A stretch of DNA of 64,000 bases from Blastomonas aquatica (GCF_014639875.1 NZ_BMGD01000001.1:372001-436000); one strand, 5' to 3'; shown: positions 6,890 to 20,000, numbered from the stretch's first letter. Translations and numbers: made by a program. Notes: a model not told the origin generated them from the sequence alone.

Positions 6890-8434
6890 TCAAAGTGCCC
6901 AGTCGATTCGAATGGGCCCGTCTGAATTGCGCGATCCGTTTGTTTCCGCTTGAATGCCTGCTTCGCGCAATTTCGTCAAAACATAATCTGCCCTGTTGCC
7001 GGCGCCCTGAACGGTGAGCGAAAGCCCGGTACGCCTGGCAGCCCATGTAACCAAGGCAAGATTCTGGACACCTACGGCATCAGGCTCATCGTCATCGAAG
7101 CTGATCAAGGGCAAAGCCAGCGGCGGGGGAATGAGCTGCATCTGCCATTGCGGCTCAGCCTGGCTGAGACGCTGTTCGAGCGCGCGGTATGTGGCCAGCG
7201 TCGCCCCCGGCAACGGTGACGCGCGCACTTGCGCCAGCCGCTTTTCGCGATCCACCAGCACCGCGTCGGGGGACACCCCTGCCAATATGGCAAGCTCGCG
7301 CCCAACCAGCGCAATCGTCGCACGCTCCTTGCTCGCCTGTTCGCGCGCCGATGCCGAGGCAAGTTGCGCAGCCTCGGCATCGCCTGCAGCGGTCCCTACC
7401 CGAAATTGGTCGAGGCTGAGCTTGACCGGGCGCCCCAGCGTCGTTGCCAGCAGAGCCTCGCCCCGTTCTGCCGCCTTGGCACGAATCTGCGGGGTCAGGA
7501 TCGTCGCGCGGATCGTCAGTGGATCGCTCGAAAAATCGATTTCGAGCTGATCGATCTTGGCCTGGGGGGGGAACTGATCTGCCAGCATATCGCGCGTCTG
7601 GCGTTGCGCCCGTGCTTCCCAAGCGATCTGGCTGAGCGAATAGCCCAGCGGGATCGCCAGCGCGAGGAACACGGTGGTGATGATCGCGGCCTGAACCCCG
7701 CTCTGCCGACTGGTGAGCTTGGGGCCAAAGCCATAAAGTCGCGCCATGACCGCCGCTGCGATCGCGATTGTCATCAGGTTGGTGACAAACAGCATCAACG
7801 CACCGAAAAACACCGTGCTGTTGAGCGTCGCCAGCCCGAAGCCGACAGTGGCAAGCGGCGGCATCAGTGCGGTTGCGATCGCGACCCCGACGATGGTGCC
7901 TTCACGCCCGCGAATCATCGCATAGGCGCCCGCCAGCGCCGAGAACAACGCGACGAGCAGATCGAATAGATTGGGCCGGGTACGCGCAGCGATTTCGGGC
8001 GTGATGTCTTTGATCGGCGAGAAAAACACCACCAACGCGGTAAAAAAAACCGCCAGCAGCACACCAGCGCCCAAGGATATAGCAGTGCGCCGGATTTCAT
8101 TGCCGTCGACCATCGCCAGGCCAAAGCCCAGCCCGATGATCGGTCCCATCAGCGGTGAAATGAGCATCGCGCCGATCACGACCGCAGGCGATGAGAGCAG
8201 CAACCCCAGCACCGCGATCCCCGCCGACATCAGGATCATGAAGGCATAACGCGGGGTCAGTCCGGATTCGTCATCGACCTTGGCGATGACGGCGCGGTGC
8301 TCGATCGAGGGGATCACCGATCCGCGCCACCAGGTCCCGAGCGGTCCGGCGACCCGCGCGGCAAACCCACCCAGGCTGTTTGCCCGACCCCGGAATTTTT
8401 GCGCAGCGCCAGTCTGTGCGGGCTGGTCGGTCAT
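6890..8434 (-). CDS. DUF389 family membrane protein
   Basis: The product has 514 residues. The N-terminal half has about six hydrophobic segments with the conserved DUF389 signature SPAVVIGAMLISPLMGPIIGLG (about residues 83-104) and a second conserved loop, GREGTIVGVAIATALMPPLATVGFG. The C-terminal half is soluble, helical and acidic-basic mixed. The TIGR00341/DUF389 family is an inner-membrane family of unknown biochemical function; no catalytic residue is known. The gene precedes the split NfrB-like gene on the same strand with 33 bp between them. The divergent region 8435-8642 separates it from the DUF885 gene. Confidence 0.85.
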   Translation of the reverse strand: MTDQPAQTGAAQKFRGRANSLGGFAARVAGPLGTWWRGSVIPSIEHRAVIAKVDDESGLTPRYAFMILMSAGIAVLGLLLSSPAVVIGAMLISPLMGPIIGLGFGLAMVDGNEIRRTAISLGAGVLLAVFFTALVVFFSPIKDITPEIAARTRPNLFDLLVALFSALAGAYAMIRGREGTIVGVAIATALMPPLATVGFGLATLNSTVFFGALMLFVTNLMTIAIAAAVMARLYGFGPKLTSRQSGVQAAIITTVFLALAIPLGYSLSQIAWEARAQRQTRDMLADQFPPQAKIDQLEIDFSSDPLTIRATILTPQIRAKAAERGEALLATTLGRPVKLSLDQFRVGTAAGDAEAAQLASASAREQASKERATIALVGRELAILAGVSPDAVLVDREKRLAQVRASPLPGATLATYRALEQRLSQAEPQWQMQLIPPPLALPLISFDDDEPDAVGVQNLALVTWAARRTGLSLTVQGAGNRADYVLTKLREAGIQAETNGSRNSDGPIRIDWAL

Positions 8435-8642
8435 TGCGTGTCACCATCTGCTGCCCGGCCAGGGGTGGACCGGCTTCTGCTTTGCCGATAGACGGATATC
8501 GAAATCGGTGCCAGCCGCCCGCAGCGTTTTTCTATGCGAGTAATGGCGCGATATGGCTGGAAGCGATGCGATGGTACCGGCTAAGCCGTTGCCGTTCGCC
8601 CTGGTTGAATTGCGGAAAAACAACAAAAAAGGCGGTGCGCCC

Positions 8643-9956
8643 ATGATCAGGATCAACCGTATAGGCCTGCTGGCCCTATTGCTGTTGTGCGCCGCGTGCG
8701 CGCCCAAAGCCGCCCCCCGCGCCAGTGCTCCCGCCGATCCGCTCGATGATATCGCGCAGCGTTATGTCATGCTGTCGCTGGAAATCGGCACGCATGAAGA
8801 CGGCTATATCGACGCCTATTATGGCCCGGCAGAGTGGAAACGCGAAGCCGAGGCATCGCCGCGCCCGCTGCCCGCGCTCGCCCAGGCGGTCGACACGCTC
8901 GATACCAGCATCGCTGCGGTCGATGTGACCGACCGCGAGCCGCTGGTCCAGCGCCGCGTGACCTTCCTGCGTGCGCAGCTCAACGCGGCGCGCACCCGCA
9001 TCCGTATGCTGCGCGGCGAAAAGCTCAGCTTTCGCACCGAATCGCTGGGCCTGTTCGGCGCGACGCCAGACATCAAGCCGCTGGAAAGCTATGACCCGGT
9101 GCTCACCGAAATCGACGCGCTGCTGCCTGGCACCGGCACATTGGCCGAGCGGGTCGATGCGTTTCAGGAGCGCTTCGTCATCCCGGCCGACCGACTGCAG
9201 CCGGTGTTCAAGCGCGCGATCGCCGAATGCCGCGCGCGCACCGCAGCCCATATCCCGCTGCCGCAAGGGGAAAGCTTCCGGATGGAATTCGTCACCGGCA
9301 AGCCATGGAGCGGGTACAATTATTATCAGGGAAATCTTGCCAGCCTGATCCAGATCAACACCGACCTGCCGATCCGGATCAGCCGTGCGGTCGATCTGGG
9401 TTGCCATGAAGGCTATCCCGGTCACCATGCGCTCAACTACCTGCTCGAACAGCGGCTGATGCGCGGACGCGGCTGGATGGAATACAGCGTCTACCCGCTC
9501 TACAGCCCGCAAAGCCTGATCGCAGAAGGCTCGGCCAATTACGGCATCGACCTTGCCTTTCCCGCAGATGAGAAACTCGCTTTCGAGATGCGCGAGCTCT
9601 ATCCGCTGGCGGGCCTGCCCACCACCGATGCCGCGCGTCTGGCCGCGCTGCAAGAGGCGATGACGGGCCTGCGCGGCGCGCGCTTCACGATCGCGCAAAT
9701 GTATCTCGATGGCCTGATCGACCGCGCCCGGGCCATCGCGCTGACCCAGAAGTACCAGTTGATGAGCGAAGCGCGGGCAAAGCAGTCGATTGGCTTCACC
9801 GACACCTATCGCAGCTATGTGATCAACTACGGGCTCGGGCAGGACATGGTGCGCGAATTCGTCGAGGCCGCAGGGCCCGACACCAAAGCCCGCTGGGCGG
9901 CAATGGAGCGCGTGATCAGCGAACCGACGCTGCCTGCCGATCTGGCGGTGCGTTAA
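8643..9956 (+). CDS. DUF885 family lipoprotein-like metallohydrolase
   Basis: The product has 437 residues from the ATG at 8643. A longer frame from 8553 adds 30 residues before a clear signal peptide (LLALLLLCAACAPK), so the internal start is chosen. The signal peptide ends in a cysteine at a possible lipobox. The core shows LGCHEGYPGHHALNYLLE, an HExxH-like zinc site in the form usual for DUF885, and LIAEGSANYG about 50 residues later supplying the downstream glutamate. DUF885 proteins are gluzincin-like putative peptidases of the cell envelope; the substrate is unknown. It appears monocistronic. Confidence 0.85.
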   Translation: MIRINRIGLLALLLLCAACAPKAAPRASAPADPLDDIAQRYVMLSLEIGTHEDGYIDAYYGPAEWKREAEASPRPLPALAQAVDTLDTSIAAVDVTDREPLVQRRVTFLRAQLNAARTRIRMLRGEKLSFRTESLGLFGATPDIKPLESYDPVLTEIDALLPGTGTLAERVDAFQERFVIPADRLQPVFKRAIAECRARTAAHIPLPQGESFRMEFVTGKPWSGYNYYQGNLASLIQINTDLPIRISRAVDLGCHEGYPGHHALNYLLEQRLMRGRGWMEYSVYPLYSPQSLIAEGSANYGIDLAFPADEKLAFEMRELYPLAGLPTTDAARLAALQEAMTGLRGARFTIAQMYLDGLIDRARAIALTQKYQLMSEARAKQSIGFTDTYRSYVINYGLGQDMVREFVEAAGPDTKARWAAMERVISEPTLPADLAVR

Positions 9957-9961
9957 GAACC

Positions 9962-10040
9962 CCGTTCTCCGGCGAACGCCGGAGCCCAGGAATCAGGTTG
10001 CTCAACGTCGCTCCTGGATCCCGGCTTACGTCGGGAAACG
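9962..10040. repeat. Interspersed palindromic repeat, family A copy 1
   Basis: Imperfect inverted repeat with arms near CCGTTCTCCGGCGAACGCCG and the complementary form ending at 10040. Related copies lie at 31096-31175 and 41129-41209. It sits between the convergent ends of the DUF885 and VOC genes and could serve as a bidirectional terminator. Confidence 0.75.
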
Positions 10041-10046
10041 ATCTCG

Positions 10047-10469
10047 TTACGTTGCAAACAGCATCGCGTCGTCGGCAAAAGCCTTGAACTCGAGCGCGTT
10101 GCCCGCCGGATCGTGAAAAAACATCGTCGCCTGCTCGCCAACCTGCCCGGCAAAGCGAATGTGCGGTTCGATGACGAAACACGTGCCCGCCGCACGCAGC
10201 CGCTCGGCCAGAGCCTGCCAGTCGTCGATCGTCAGCACGACTCCGAAATGCGGAACCGGCACTTCGTGGCCATCGACCGGGTTATGGTGCGCCCGCGCGC
10301 TGCCGGCGGCAGGATCGAGATGCGCGACGATCTGGTGGCCAAACAGGTCGAAATCGATCCAGCGATCCGACGACCGCCCCTCGCCGCAGCCCAGGACATC
10401 GCGATAGAAATGCCGGGCCGCTGCCAGGTCATCGACCGGGAATGCCAGGTGAAAGGGTCTGATGGTCAT
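10047..10469 (-). CDS. VOC (glyoxalase/dioxygenase superfamily) protein
   Basis: The product has 140 residues, one paired beta-alpha-beta-beta-beta VOC module. The start [24 protein letters not shown] is the standard opening, with a histidine as likely first metal ligand. A central histidine in VPHFGVVL and a glutamate in [10 protein letters not shown] near the end fit the other ligand positions. Such proteins include glyoxalases, extradiol dioxygenases and resistance proteins; the substrate cannot be told from sequence. The gene follows the IalB-family gene on the same strand after 14 bp. Confidence 0.82.
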   Translation of the reverse strand: MTIRPFHLAFPVDDLAAARHFYRDVLGCGEGRSSDRWIDFDLFGHQIVAHLDPAAGSARAHHNPVDGHEVPVPHFGVVLTIDDWQALAERLRAAGTCFVIEPHIRFAGQVGEQATMFFHDPAGNALEFKAFADDAMLFAT

Positions 10470-10483
10470 GCCGGATGCTCGGG

Positions 10484-11032
10484 TCAGAACGTCGCCAGCG
10501 CGGCACCCAGGCCAGTCGCGACAACGCTGATGACGATCGGCTTGCCTTCCAGATCGAGGAAAACCAGTTCGAGCTTCTGCGCCTTCTTTAAGTGATCGAT
10601 ATCGGCAGCGGCGAGCGGCTTTTCGCCGATGCAGCCTTCAGGCAAACAGCGGCTGAAGACGATCTTGTCGATGCCCTTGGCCTGATCGCCATCGATCTGC
10701 ATCAGCGCGCCGGTATCCAGCCGCACGCCCAGCGGCACCTTGACCAGCAGCCCGGTCTTGCCGCTCGATTTCTGCTTGGCGATGGCGACGCGGATCACCT
10801 CCTTGCCATTGGCCTCGTCAATCAGCGACTGGACGGTATCGCAGATTTCCGCCTCGCCCGTGCCCTTGCACCCTGTTGTCCAGGGCTTGGCGCCATCTGC
10901 CACCTTCTTGGGCGTGATCGCCTGCGAAGCGGGCGCGGCAGGTGTTGCAGGAGCCGCGGTCTGGGCCATCAGCGGCGCGCACAGCAGCAAGGCGGGCGCG
11001 GCAACGGCGAGGGTGCGAAGCAGGACGGGCAT
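10484..11032 (-). CDS. Invasion-associated locus B (IalB) family protein
   Basis: The product has 182 residues with a cleavable signal peptide ([20 protein letters not shown]). A low-complexity A/P/T linker precedes the IalB-like domain, which shows the cysteine pairs [11 protein letters not shown] and CLPEGC with [13 protein letters not shown] between them. IalB proteins are periplasmic or surface proteins named for a Bartonella invasion factor but widespread in alphaproteobacteria. The gene begins 15 bp after the stop of the giant exoprotein, so it is probably the third gene of the secretion operon. Confidence 0.8.
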   Translation of the reverse strand: MPVLLRTLAVAAPALLLCAPLMAQTAAPATPAAPASQAITPKKVADGAKPWTTGCKGTGEAEICDTVQSLIDEANGKEVIRVAIAKQKSSGKTGLLVKVPLGVRLDTGALMQIDGDQAKGIDKIVFSRCLPEGCIGEKPLAAADIDHLKKAQKLELVFLDLEGKPIVISVVATGLGAALATF

Positions 11033-11047
11033 CGGATCAATCTTTCT

Positions 11048-14000
11048 TCATTGGGCGGGCTGGAAAGTCCACAAAGGCTGCGGCGCGCCCGAACACAGGC
11101 TGATATACGCGCAGCCGGTGCGCTGTCCATCGCCGCGTGATGGTTCCCCAGCGGGCACAGGATCGGTCGGGCGCAATTCAGGTGCCACCAGCACAGGCAA
11201 GGGCGCCGACATACCCTGCAGCAGCGGTAGCAGTGATATATTATCAGGCGAAACCGGTATGTTGACCATCCCCTGCCCGGGCATCGTGATCACCGCGCCG
11301 GGCGTTGGCGTCTGCGGCGTCGTGGCGCTGCCGGTCTGGCCGGTCGAGGTACCGGTGCCCGGGTCGGCAACGGCAGTGCCTCCACCTGGAGGCGGTGGCG
11401 CGGGCGGGGTATCCGATGGCGGAGTGGGTCCCGGCGGCGGGGGCGCAGGAGGATTGGCTGCGGGAGGAATGGCACCACCAACAGGCGGATCCTGCGCAGG
11501 CGGCACGATCGGAGGCAGCACCGTCATCACCCCCGGCCGATAGGTGATCTGATAGTTCCGCGCAGTACCCCGCGAGGCATTGATGATGTACTGGCCAGGG
11601 CTGGACGTCCCTCCACCCGTCGATCGCAATACCAGCCCGGTCACGACATCGCCGGTATCGCCGGTATCGCCATTGCGTAGTCCCGAATAGCTGACCGTCA
11701 ACACCGGATCGCCGCTGCCCTGCTGGATTACCAAGCTGTTTGCGGTGACCAGCAGCCTTGCCTGATCGATCAACAAGCGCCCTGGTGTGTAGACGAAATC
11801 ATAATTGAGCGCCGATGCACCCGATGCGGTGATTGCGTAATTGCCGACATCCGAACCGATGGTGGCAGGCGTTCCGAACGCCAGTCCGCTCACCACATTG
11901 GCGTTGTCGCCATTGCGGAAGCCGGTGATCATCGCGGTGAAGGCGGGGTTGTCCAAGCCATATTCGCGGCTCGCGTTGTTGACGCGAACCTGCAGCAGCG
12001 CCTTGGTGATGGTCAGCGTGCCGGGAACGTAATCGAACCGATAGTTTGCCGCATTCGCACCCGAACCGGTGATCAGATAATCCCCGACATTGCTCCGACT
12101 GATTGCGACAGTACGCAGCCTGAGGCCGGACACCACAGCGTCGGTATCGCCGTTGCGGAAGCCAGTGATGCTCGCGGTCAACGTGGGATTGACCCCGCCG
12201 TATATTCGGGTCTTGTCGTCGATGGAGACGGTGAGCAACGCCGGCGTGATCGCCAATGTACCGGGCGCATAGGCAAAGTCATAATTAAGCGCGCTGCCGC
12301 CCGATACGTCAATCCCGTATGTGCCGACACCCGACGCTATCGTCGCGGGTGTCGAAAGCACCAGACCACTGACGACCGCGCTGGTATCGCCGTTGCGAAG
12401 ACCGGTGATCGTGCTGGTGAACGCCGGGTTTGCCAGCCCATATTCGCGGGTCGCATCATCGGCGGTTACCGTGAGCTGCGCGCGGGTGATCGTCAGCGTG
12501 CCGGGCACATAGCTGAAATCATAGTTTGCGGCAGCACCCCCCGATCCGGTGATGGTGTAGGCACCCACGTCGGACCCGATCGATGCAACAGTATCGTAGA
12601 CAAGGCCGCTGACGACACTGGCGGTGTCCCCCGCGCGCAGGCCGCTGATCGTGCCGGTCAGTGCCGGGTTGGCAAGGCCATATTCACGCGCTGCGTCATC
12701 CGCAGTCACCGTGAGCAACGCGCGGGTAATCGTCAGCGTACCGGGCACGTAGCTGAAATCGTAATTGGTCGCGCTCGCGCCCAAGCCGGTGATGGCGTAA
12801 GTGCCGATGCCCGAGCTCAGCACCGCAGTGCTGCCAAACGCCAGCCCGCTGATCACGCTGGCATCGTCGCCATTGCGCAAGCCTGCGATGCTGCCTGTAA
12901 ACGAAGGATCGGCCAGACCGTATTCGCGCGTCGCATCGTCCGCCGTCACAGTGAGCAGCGCCTTGGTGATTGTCAGCGTACCCGGAACATACGCGAAGTC
13001 GTAGTTGGTCGCGTTCGCACCCGCTCCGGTGATGCTGTAAAGCCCGGCATCGGATGTGATCAGCGCGCTGCTGCCATAGACCAGCCCGCTGACGACACCG
13101 TCATCGTCGCCATTGCGGAAGCCCGTGATCGAACCGGTGAACGTCGGATCAGCCAGCCCATATTCGCGTATGGCATCATCGGCGGTGACCGAGAGCAACG
13201 CCTTGGTGATCGTCAGCGTGCCCGGGATGTAGTCGAACTCGTAGTTGTCGGCAAAGGCATCGCCCAGATCGATCGCGTAGCTGCCTGCGTCCGAGGTGAT
13301 GTCGGCAATCGTCCCGATGCTTGGAGCAAACAGGATCACGCTTTCGTCATCACCGTTGACGAAGCCCGAATAGGTAACGGTGAACGCCGGGTTGGCGGTG
13401 CCGTATTCGCGGGTCTGGTCATCGGCGCGCGCGGTCAGCAGCGCGCGCAGCGTGGTCAGCGCACCGCCGACGAAGTCGAATCCATAGCCGACGTCGGAGA
13501 GCAGCGATCCCTGATCAATGAAGATCGAATCGACGCCCGCATTGCCCGACGCAAAGTCGAAGAGATTGGGTGCGCCCGAGAAGGCATAGGATTCGCTGTC
13601 GCCATTGACCAGCCCGGCCAACTGGAAGGAATAGGCAGGCGCAGCCTCGCCATAAGTGCGGGTGGCATCGTCGGCGGTGAAGGTGAGCACGGGCTGGCGC
13701 GCAAAGATGAACAGGTTGCCCGCAAAGCCGCTGGCCGAGACATTGTTGTACAGGTTGTTGCCGACCAGCCCGCCGCGATCGATCACCTCGTAATCATCCG
13801 AATAGATCAGGAACCGTCCACCTCCGACGAGGTTGAACGCCATGGCGCCGGCATTGTTGGTGAAGACATCGCTCTCGATCAGGATCGCATCGCCGGCGGT
13901 GGCGGCAGTGAGCAAGGCTCCGGCATTGATGGTAACCGCCCGGTTGCCCGAAACACCCAGGTTTCGGATGCTGATGGACCTTGCGGAAATCGAACCGACG

Positions 14001-17000
14001 CTGATCCCGCCGCTGGTCGAGAATGTCTTGTCGTCGCCAGTTAGGATGGCGAGATCAACCATGGCCGAGCCTGTAGTGATTCTGCCCTCGGTCCCAAAGC
14101 TGATGACGGCATCGCCGGGATCGCGGAACGCATCGACTACGCCGCTTGCGGCGAAGTCGTTGGCGAACGCCGTGAAATTGCCGCTGTCGGTCGTTATCGC
14201 GGCATTGATGAAAATCGATCGCCCGGCACGGAACGTCAGTGCCCCGCCATTGCCGAAGATATTATTGACCGCAATCGCATTGCTGACTGTGATATCATTG
14301 TTGGCTTGCAACTCGACGGCGGTCCCGCTTGAAAGCAGTGCTGCCAGATCGCTGGCACTGATCGTCACATCAGCGCCAGGCGCATCGCCAAAGCCGAGCG
14401 CGGACGTATCGCCTGCGCTGCCTGTCAGGTTGAAAAAATACGTCGCGCCGGAACCGGCCACTGTGTTTTCCGGCCCATCGTCGCGTGGCGCACCAACGAC
14501 CAGTCGCCCGGTATCGAGCGAAACCCCGTTGCCGAACCCGTCGAAGGTCTCGAGCGAACTGACGTCAACATCGTTTGCTTCGTCATAGCCTCGCCCCAAG
14601 ATCGAGAGCAGAGCAGGCCCGCCAAAGCTCGCATCGGCAAATCCGACCAGATAGACCGCGCCCGAACTGGCAAAGGTTTCGGACAGACCGGAATCGTTGA
14701 TCGCACCGATCGCAAGCCGGTCGCCATCAAGCGATACCGAGCGACCGAACCAGTCGTCGGACTGCAACCGACTGATGTTGAGGTCAGCAGCACCGGTATA
14801 GGCGCGTCCGATCGTCCCGGCGAGCGCAACGCTCGAAAAATCGGGTGCCGACATCGCGAACAAATAGGCTGCGCCGGTGTTGAAATCGACATTGCCGAAG
14901 CCATCGTCAAGTTCGGCACCCACCACCAGCCGCAGGCCCTGCAGGCTAACCGAGGTGCCGAAATGGTCCTCGGCATCAAGCGCACCCACATCGACGTTCT
15001 TGCCACCGATATAGCCCGCTCCGATCACAGCATCCAGCGCGGGATCAGTGAACACGCTGTCGGCAAAGCTGAACAGATAGACCGCGCCGGAATCGGGAAG
15101 GCTGTTACCCGCGCCATCGTCGAGAGGCGCGCCAACCGCCAACCGATTGCCATCAAGCGCCACCGAATAGCCGAAGACATCGCCCATGGCGGCAGGTGAG
15201 GCGAGCTCGTTCGGGCCATCGGCACCCGCCCCGATAAATGATGCGAGTGCAGGCGTGCTGAATGCTGCGTCGGCAAAGGTGAACAGGAATACCGATCCGC
15301 CATTGAGGTTGCTCGCGCCGACCGCGAGCCGATTGCCGTCGAGCGAAACCGCTCCGCCAAAGGCCCCACCCGGGGCCAGGCCCGGAACGTCGAGGTTCTT
15401 GCCGCCGACATAGCCTTCGCCCAGCACGCCTTCGAGCATCGGTGCATCGAAATCCAGGTTGGCAAAGGTGAACAGGTACACCGCTCCGGCAAAGCCCTGA
15501 CCGTTCGCGCCCCGGTCCTGCGGCGCGCCGACCGCAAGCCGCGTGCCATCAAGCGATAGCGCCCAGCCGAAGGCATCCAGACCCTGCACCCCACCAACCG
15601 GCGTGCTCACCCCGCGGGTATAGCCTGCGCCAAGATTACCGCGGAGCTCACCGCCATTGAAGTCGGTGTCGGCGAAGGTCAGCAGATAGATTCCGCCTGA
15701 ATTGCTTGCAGTGTTGCCAAAGCCATCGTCGCCACCGGCCCCGGCCACCAACCGGTCGCCATCCAGGGAGACCGCGGTGCCAAAGCCATCACCAGCCTCC
15801 AGGTTCAAACCAAGATCGCTGGTCGTCCCAAACCCACCTGACTCCGTCCCCAGGACGTCGACAATGGCAGGGAGGCTGAGGTTGGTGTCGGCGAAGGTCA
15901 GAAGATAGACCGCGCCCGCACCCACCGGACTGGTCGCATTACTGGTAAAGCCAGGTGCGCCCACCACCAGCCGGGTGCCATCCAGCGCCAGCGCATTGCC
16001 AAACAGGCCGCCGTCGCCAAAGCTGGTGACCGAACCGGTGGTGTCAAGATCACCCGCCCCCGTGTAACCTGCACCCACGATACCGCGCTGGACGGCAGAA
16101 CCGAAACCCAGATCGTCGAAGGTGAAGAGGTAAACCGCACCGGGCGAGGCGAAATTGTTCGCTGATCCTGCATCGCGGGGTGCTCCGATCGCCAGGCGGG
16201 TACTGTCCAGCGCGACAGCGGAACCGAAGTTGTCGAAGTCATCGAGCGCGACGGTGACATTCAGCCCGCCAGAGTAACCTGCTCCGATCGTCGATGCGAT
16301 TGCCCCGCCACCAAACCGTGCGTTGGCAAAGGTAAACAGATAGACCGCACCGGTTTCTGCCGCACCGTTTGCTGCACCGTCGTCGCCGGGGGCTCCGACC
16401 GCTAGCCGGCCGGTATTGAGCGAAACTGAAGCGCCGAACTGGTCGCCAGGGTCCAGTCCCGCAATGGCAATGTTCTTGCCGCCGCCATAATCGATTCCCA
16501 GAACGGCCTCGAGCATACCGCCGCCGAACAGCGAATCGGCAAAGCTGAACAGATAGACCGCTCCTGCACCGCCCTGCGTGTTGCTGATGCCCGCATCATT
16601 GGGTGCCCCCACTGCAAGCTGGTTGCCATCGAGCGAGACCGCAGAACCAAAGCTGTCACCCGCTTCGACGGCCAGCGGCCACAAATTCTTGCCGCCGACA
16701 TAGCCATGACCAACAATCGCCTCCAGCGTGGCACCGCCAAAGCTCAGATCGGCAAAGCTGAAGAGGTAAACCGCGCCTGCGTCCGTCAGCCCATCGATCA
16801 CGCCGTCATCGCCGGGCGCACCGATTGCGAGGCGGTTGCCATCGAGCGAGACCGACTGGCCGAACGCATCGCCTGTACCCACCTGCACGGACGATGCCGT
16901 CGGCGGCGATGCAAGCTCAAGCCCTGAGATCGTGCGATAGCCCGCGCCGAGGACCCCGCCGAGCATGCCACCGCTGAACGCGGAATCGGCAAAGCTGAAC

Positions 17001-20000
17001 AGATACACCGCCCCTGCGTTGAACTTGGAATTGAGTGCGCCGTCATCACCCGTTGAGCCCGCAACGAGGCGGTCTCCGTCGAGCGATACCGAGACGCCGA
17101 AGTTGTCGAAGGCTCCCAACGGCAATGCGATATTGTTGCCACCTGAATAGCCCGCCCCGATGATCGCCTGTTGCGTGGGCGCAGCGAATTCGGAATTGGC
17201 AAAGCCGAACAGGTACACCGCGCCGGTATCGCTGAAGTTATTGCCTGCACCATCATCGCGCTGGGCACCCACTGCGAGCCGGTTGCCGTTGAGCGAGACG
17301 CCTTCACCGAACCAGTCCCCGCCGTCGAGCGTGCCAAGGTCCAGATCGTCAGACCCGGTATAGCCAAAGCCGATCGTAGACCTGAGCGTGCCGCCACCCA
17401 GCAGGTCATCGGCAAAGGTGAAGGTGTAGACGGCACCCATATTGAAGAAGATGCCGGGTACGGCGCCATCGTCAAACGGCGCGCCCGCCACCAGCGCCCG
17501 CCCATCGAGAGCGACCGATGTGCCGAACGCATCGCCCATTTCCAGATTGGGTACATCGATGTCGCCCAGCCCGGTATAGCCAGCACCGATGATACCGATG
17601 GGACTGATTGTGGATGGAAACGCTCCGGCGAAATTGAACAGATAGACCGCACCGCTGTCTTCACGGTCGCCTGCAAAGCCGTCATCGCCCGGTGCACCGA
17701 CCGCCAGCCTTGTGCCGTCCAGTGCCACCGAGTGCCCGAAGAGGTCCTCGCTGGACATTCCTGGATCCAGATCGAAGGCTCCGGCATATCCCCGCCCGAT
17801 CGTTGCCTGAAGCGCGGGAGCGCTAAAATTCGGGTCGGCAAAATTGAACAGATAGACCGCGCCGGAATCTGGCGCGATGTTGCCTGCGCCATCATCGCCC
17901 ATCGCGCCAACCGCCAGAACACTACCATCGAGCGAAACCGAAACACCGAAAAGATCGTCGCGCTCAAGATTGGCGACAGACAAGTTCTTGCCGCCGCTGT
18001 AACCCGAACCGATCACCGATTCGAGCACCGGTGAGGCAAAATCGGGATCAGCAAAGGTGAACAGATATACCGCGCCCGAGAAGGGGTTGAGGTTCGACGC
18101 GCCCGAATCGTGTGATGATCCGATCGCCAGCCTCTGCCCGTCGAGCGAGACGCTCGCACCAAAGCGCTCGTTTTCAGCGATACCATTGGCGGCCAGTGAG
18201 GTCGCCGAGCCGGCCGCATAGCCGCTGCCGATCGTACCGACCTGCGCCAGACCATCGAACACCGCACCGCTGAAGGTGAACAGATAGGCCGCGCCGACCA
18301 GTTCGCCGTCGGTGTTGCCGGCATTGCCCGCAGCACCGATCACCATGCGGCTGCCATCTATCGCCACCCCGGTGCCAAGGCGATTGCCATCGACATTCAA
18401 CCCATCGATGCTGAGAAACGCAGCATCAGGTGAGCCCGCTGTAATCCGCCGGAAAAGACTCGCGCCGTCGAGCGCTGCAGTCGTGAAGCCAAACAGATAG
18501 GCAGCGCCGACATCCAGACCGCCGCCCGAAAAGCCAGCGTCGCCCGGCGCGCCGACGACAAGCTGCGCTCCTGACAAGCCCAGCGATGTACCGAACCGAT
18601 TGCCGGACCCCAGAGAGGCCACGGCAAAATCGTTGGCACCGGCGGTGTAGCCCGAACCGATTGTCCCGATCAGCGTCGGCGATGCGAACGCCGTGTTGTC
18701 GAAGCCGAGCAGATAGACCGCGCCTGAATCGGCGATGCTGTTGCCGTCGCCGTCATCGAGATATGCTCCCACCGCAAGCCTGAACCCGTCAGCGCTCAAG
18801 GCGACGGCGCTGCCGAAGCCATCGCCTGCCTCGAGATTGGCGACTGCGTAATTCTGGCCGCCGATGTATCCGGCACCGGCGATCGCCTGCAACGTCCCAT
18901 CGTTGAACACCGCATTCGCGAAGGTGTAGAGATAGACCGCACCTGAATCGATCGCGCTGTTGCCGTTGCCATCGTCCTGTTGCGCGCCCACCGCAAGCTG
19001 GTTGCCCATCAACGCGACGCTCGAGCCGAACTGGTCTTCGGCCTCGAGATTGGCGATATCGATATTCTTCGATCCGGTGTAATCCGCGCCCATCCGCGCT
19101 TCGAGCACCGGGCTGGAAAAGGCGGCATCAGCGAAGGTGAACAAATAGACCGCGCCTGAATCGATACGGTCGTCGTTCGCGCCATCATCGCCTGGCGCAC
19201 CGATCGCGAGCCGTTGTCCATCGATCGAAACCGCGCTGCCGAAGAAGTCGCCGACATCAAGCCCGCCGACATCGAAATTGCCCGCCCCGGTATAGCCCTG
19301 GCCGATCGTGCCGCGCAGTTGCGGAGAGCCGAAGGATTCATCGGCAAAGGTGATCAGGAAGACCGCACCCAGATTGGGGCCCGAATTGCCAAAGCCCGAA
19401 TCGCCAGGTGCACCGATCGCCAGCTGGGTGCCATGCAGCGACACCGCGCTTCCCAAGCCAGCTCCGCTTGCCGGGCCGACAGACAGGTTCTGCTGCGGAC
19501 CGTATCCGCTGCCCATGGTCCCTGCGAGACCCAGGCTCTCGAAATCGGAATCGGCAGAGGTGAAAAGGCGTACCGCGCCCAGGCCGCTGGATGTTGCATT
19601 TACGCCCGTGTCTTCAGGCGACCCCACCACCAGGCGGTTGCCATCGAGCGCCACAGCGCTGCCAAAACGGTCGCCCGCACGCAGTCCGCCTACCGACAGA
19701 TCACCAAAGCCGCCATATCCGGCCCCGATCCGCCACCGCAGTTCAAATGGCCCAAACCGGTCGCTGAAAAGATAGACCGCACCGCTGAGGGGAACGAGAT
19801 TGCCCGTGCCGCCATCCTGGGCAGCACCGACAGCCAGTCCCGATCCATCGATCGAAACCGAGCTGCCAAAGTGATCGCTAGCTTCGATCTCGGTGAGGTC
19901 GATGTCGTTCATGCCAGTATAGCCATTGCCGATGATCGTGCTCACCGTGCCACCGGTGAAACCCAGATCGGCGAAATCCACGATATAGGCCGCGCCGGAA

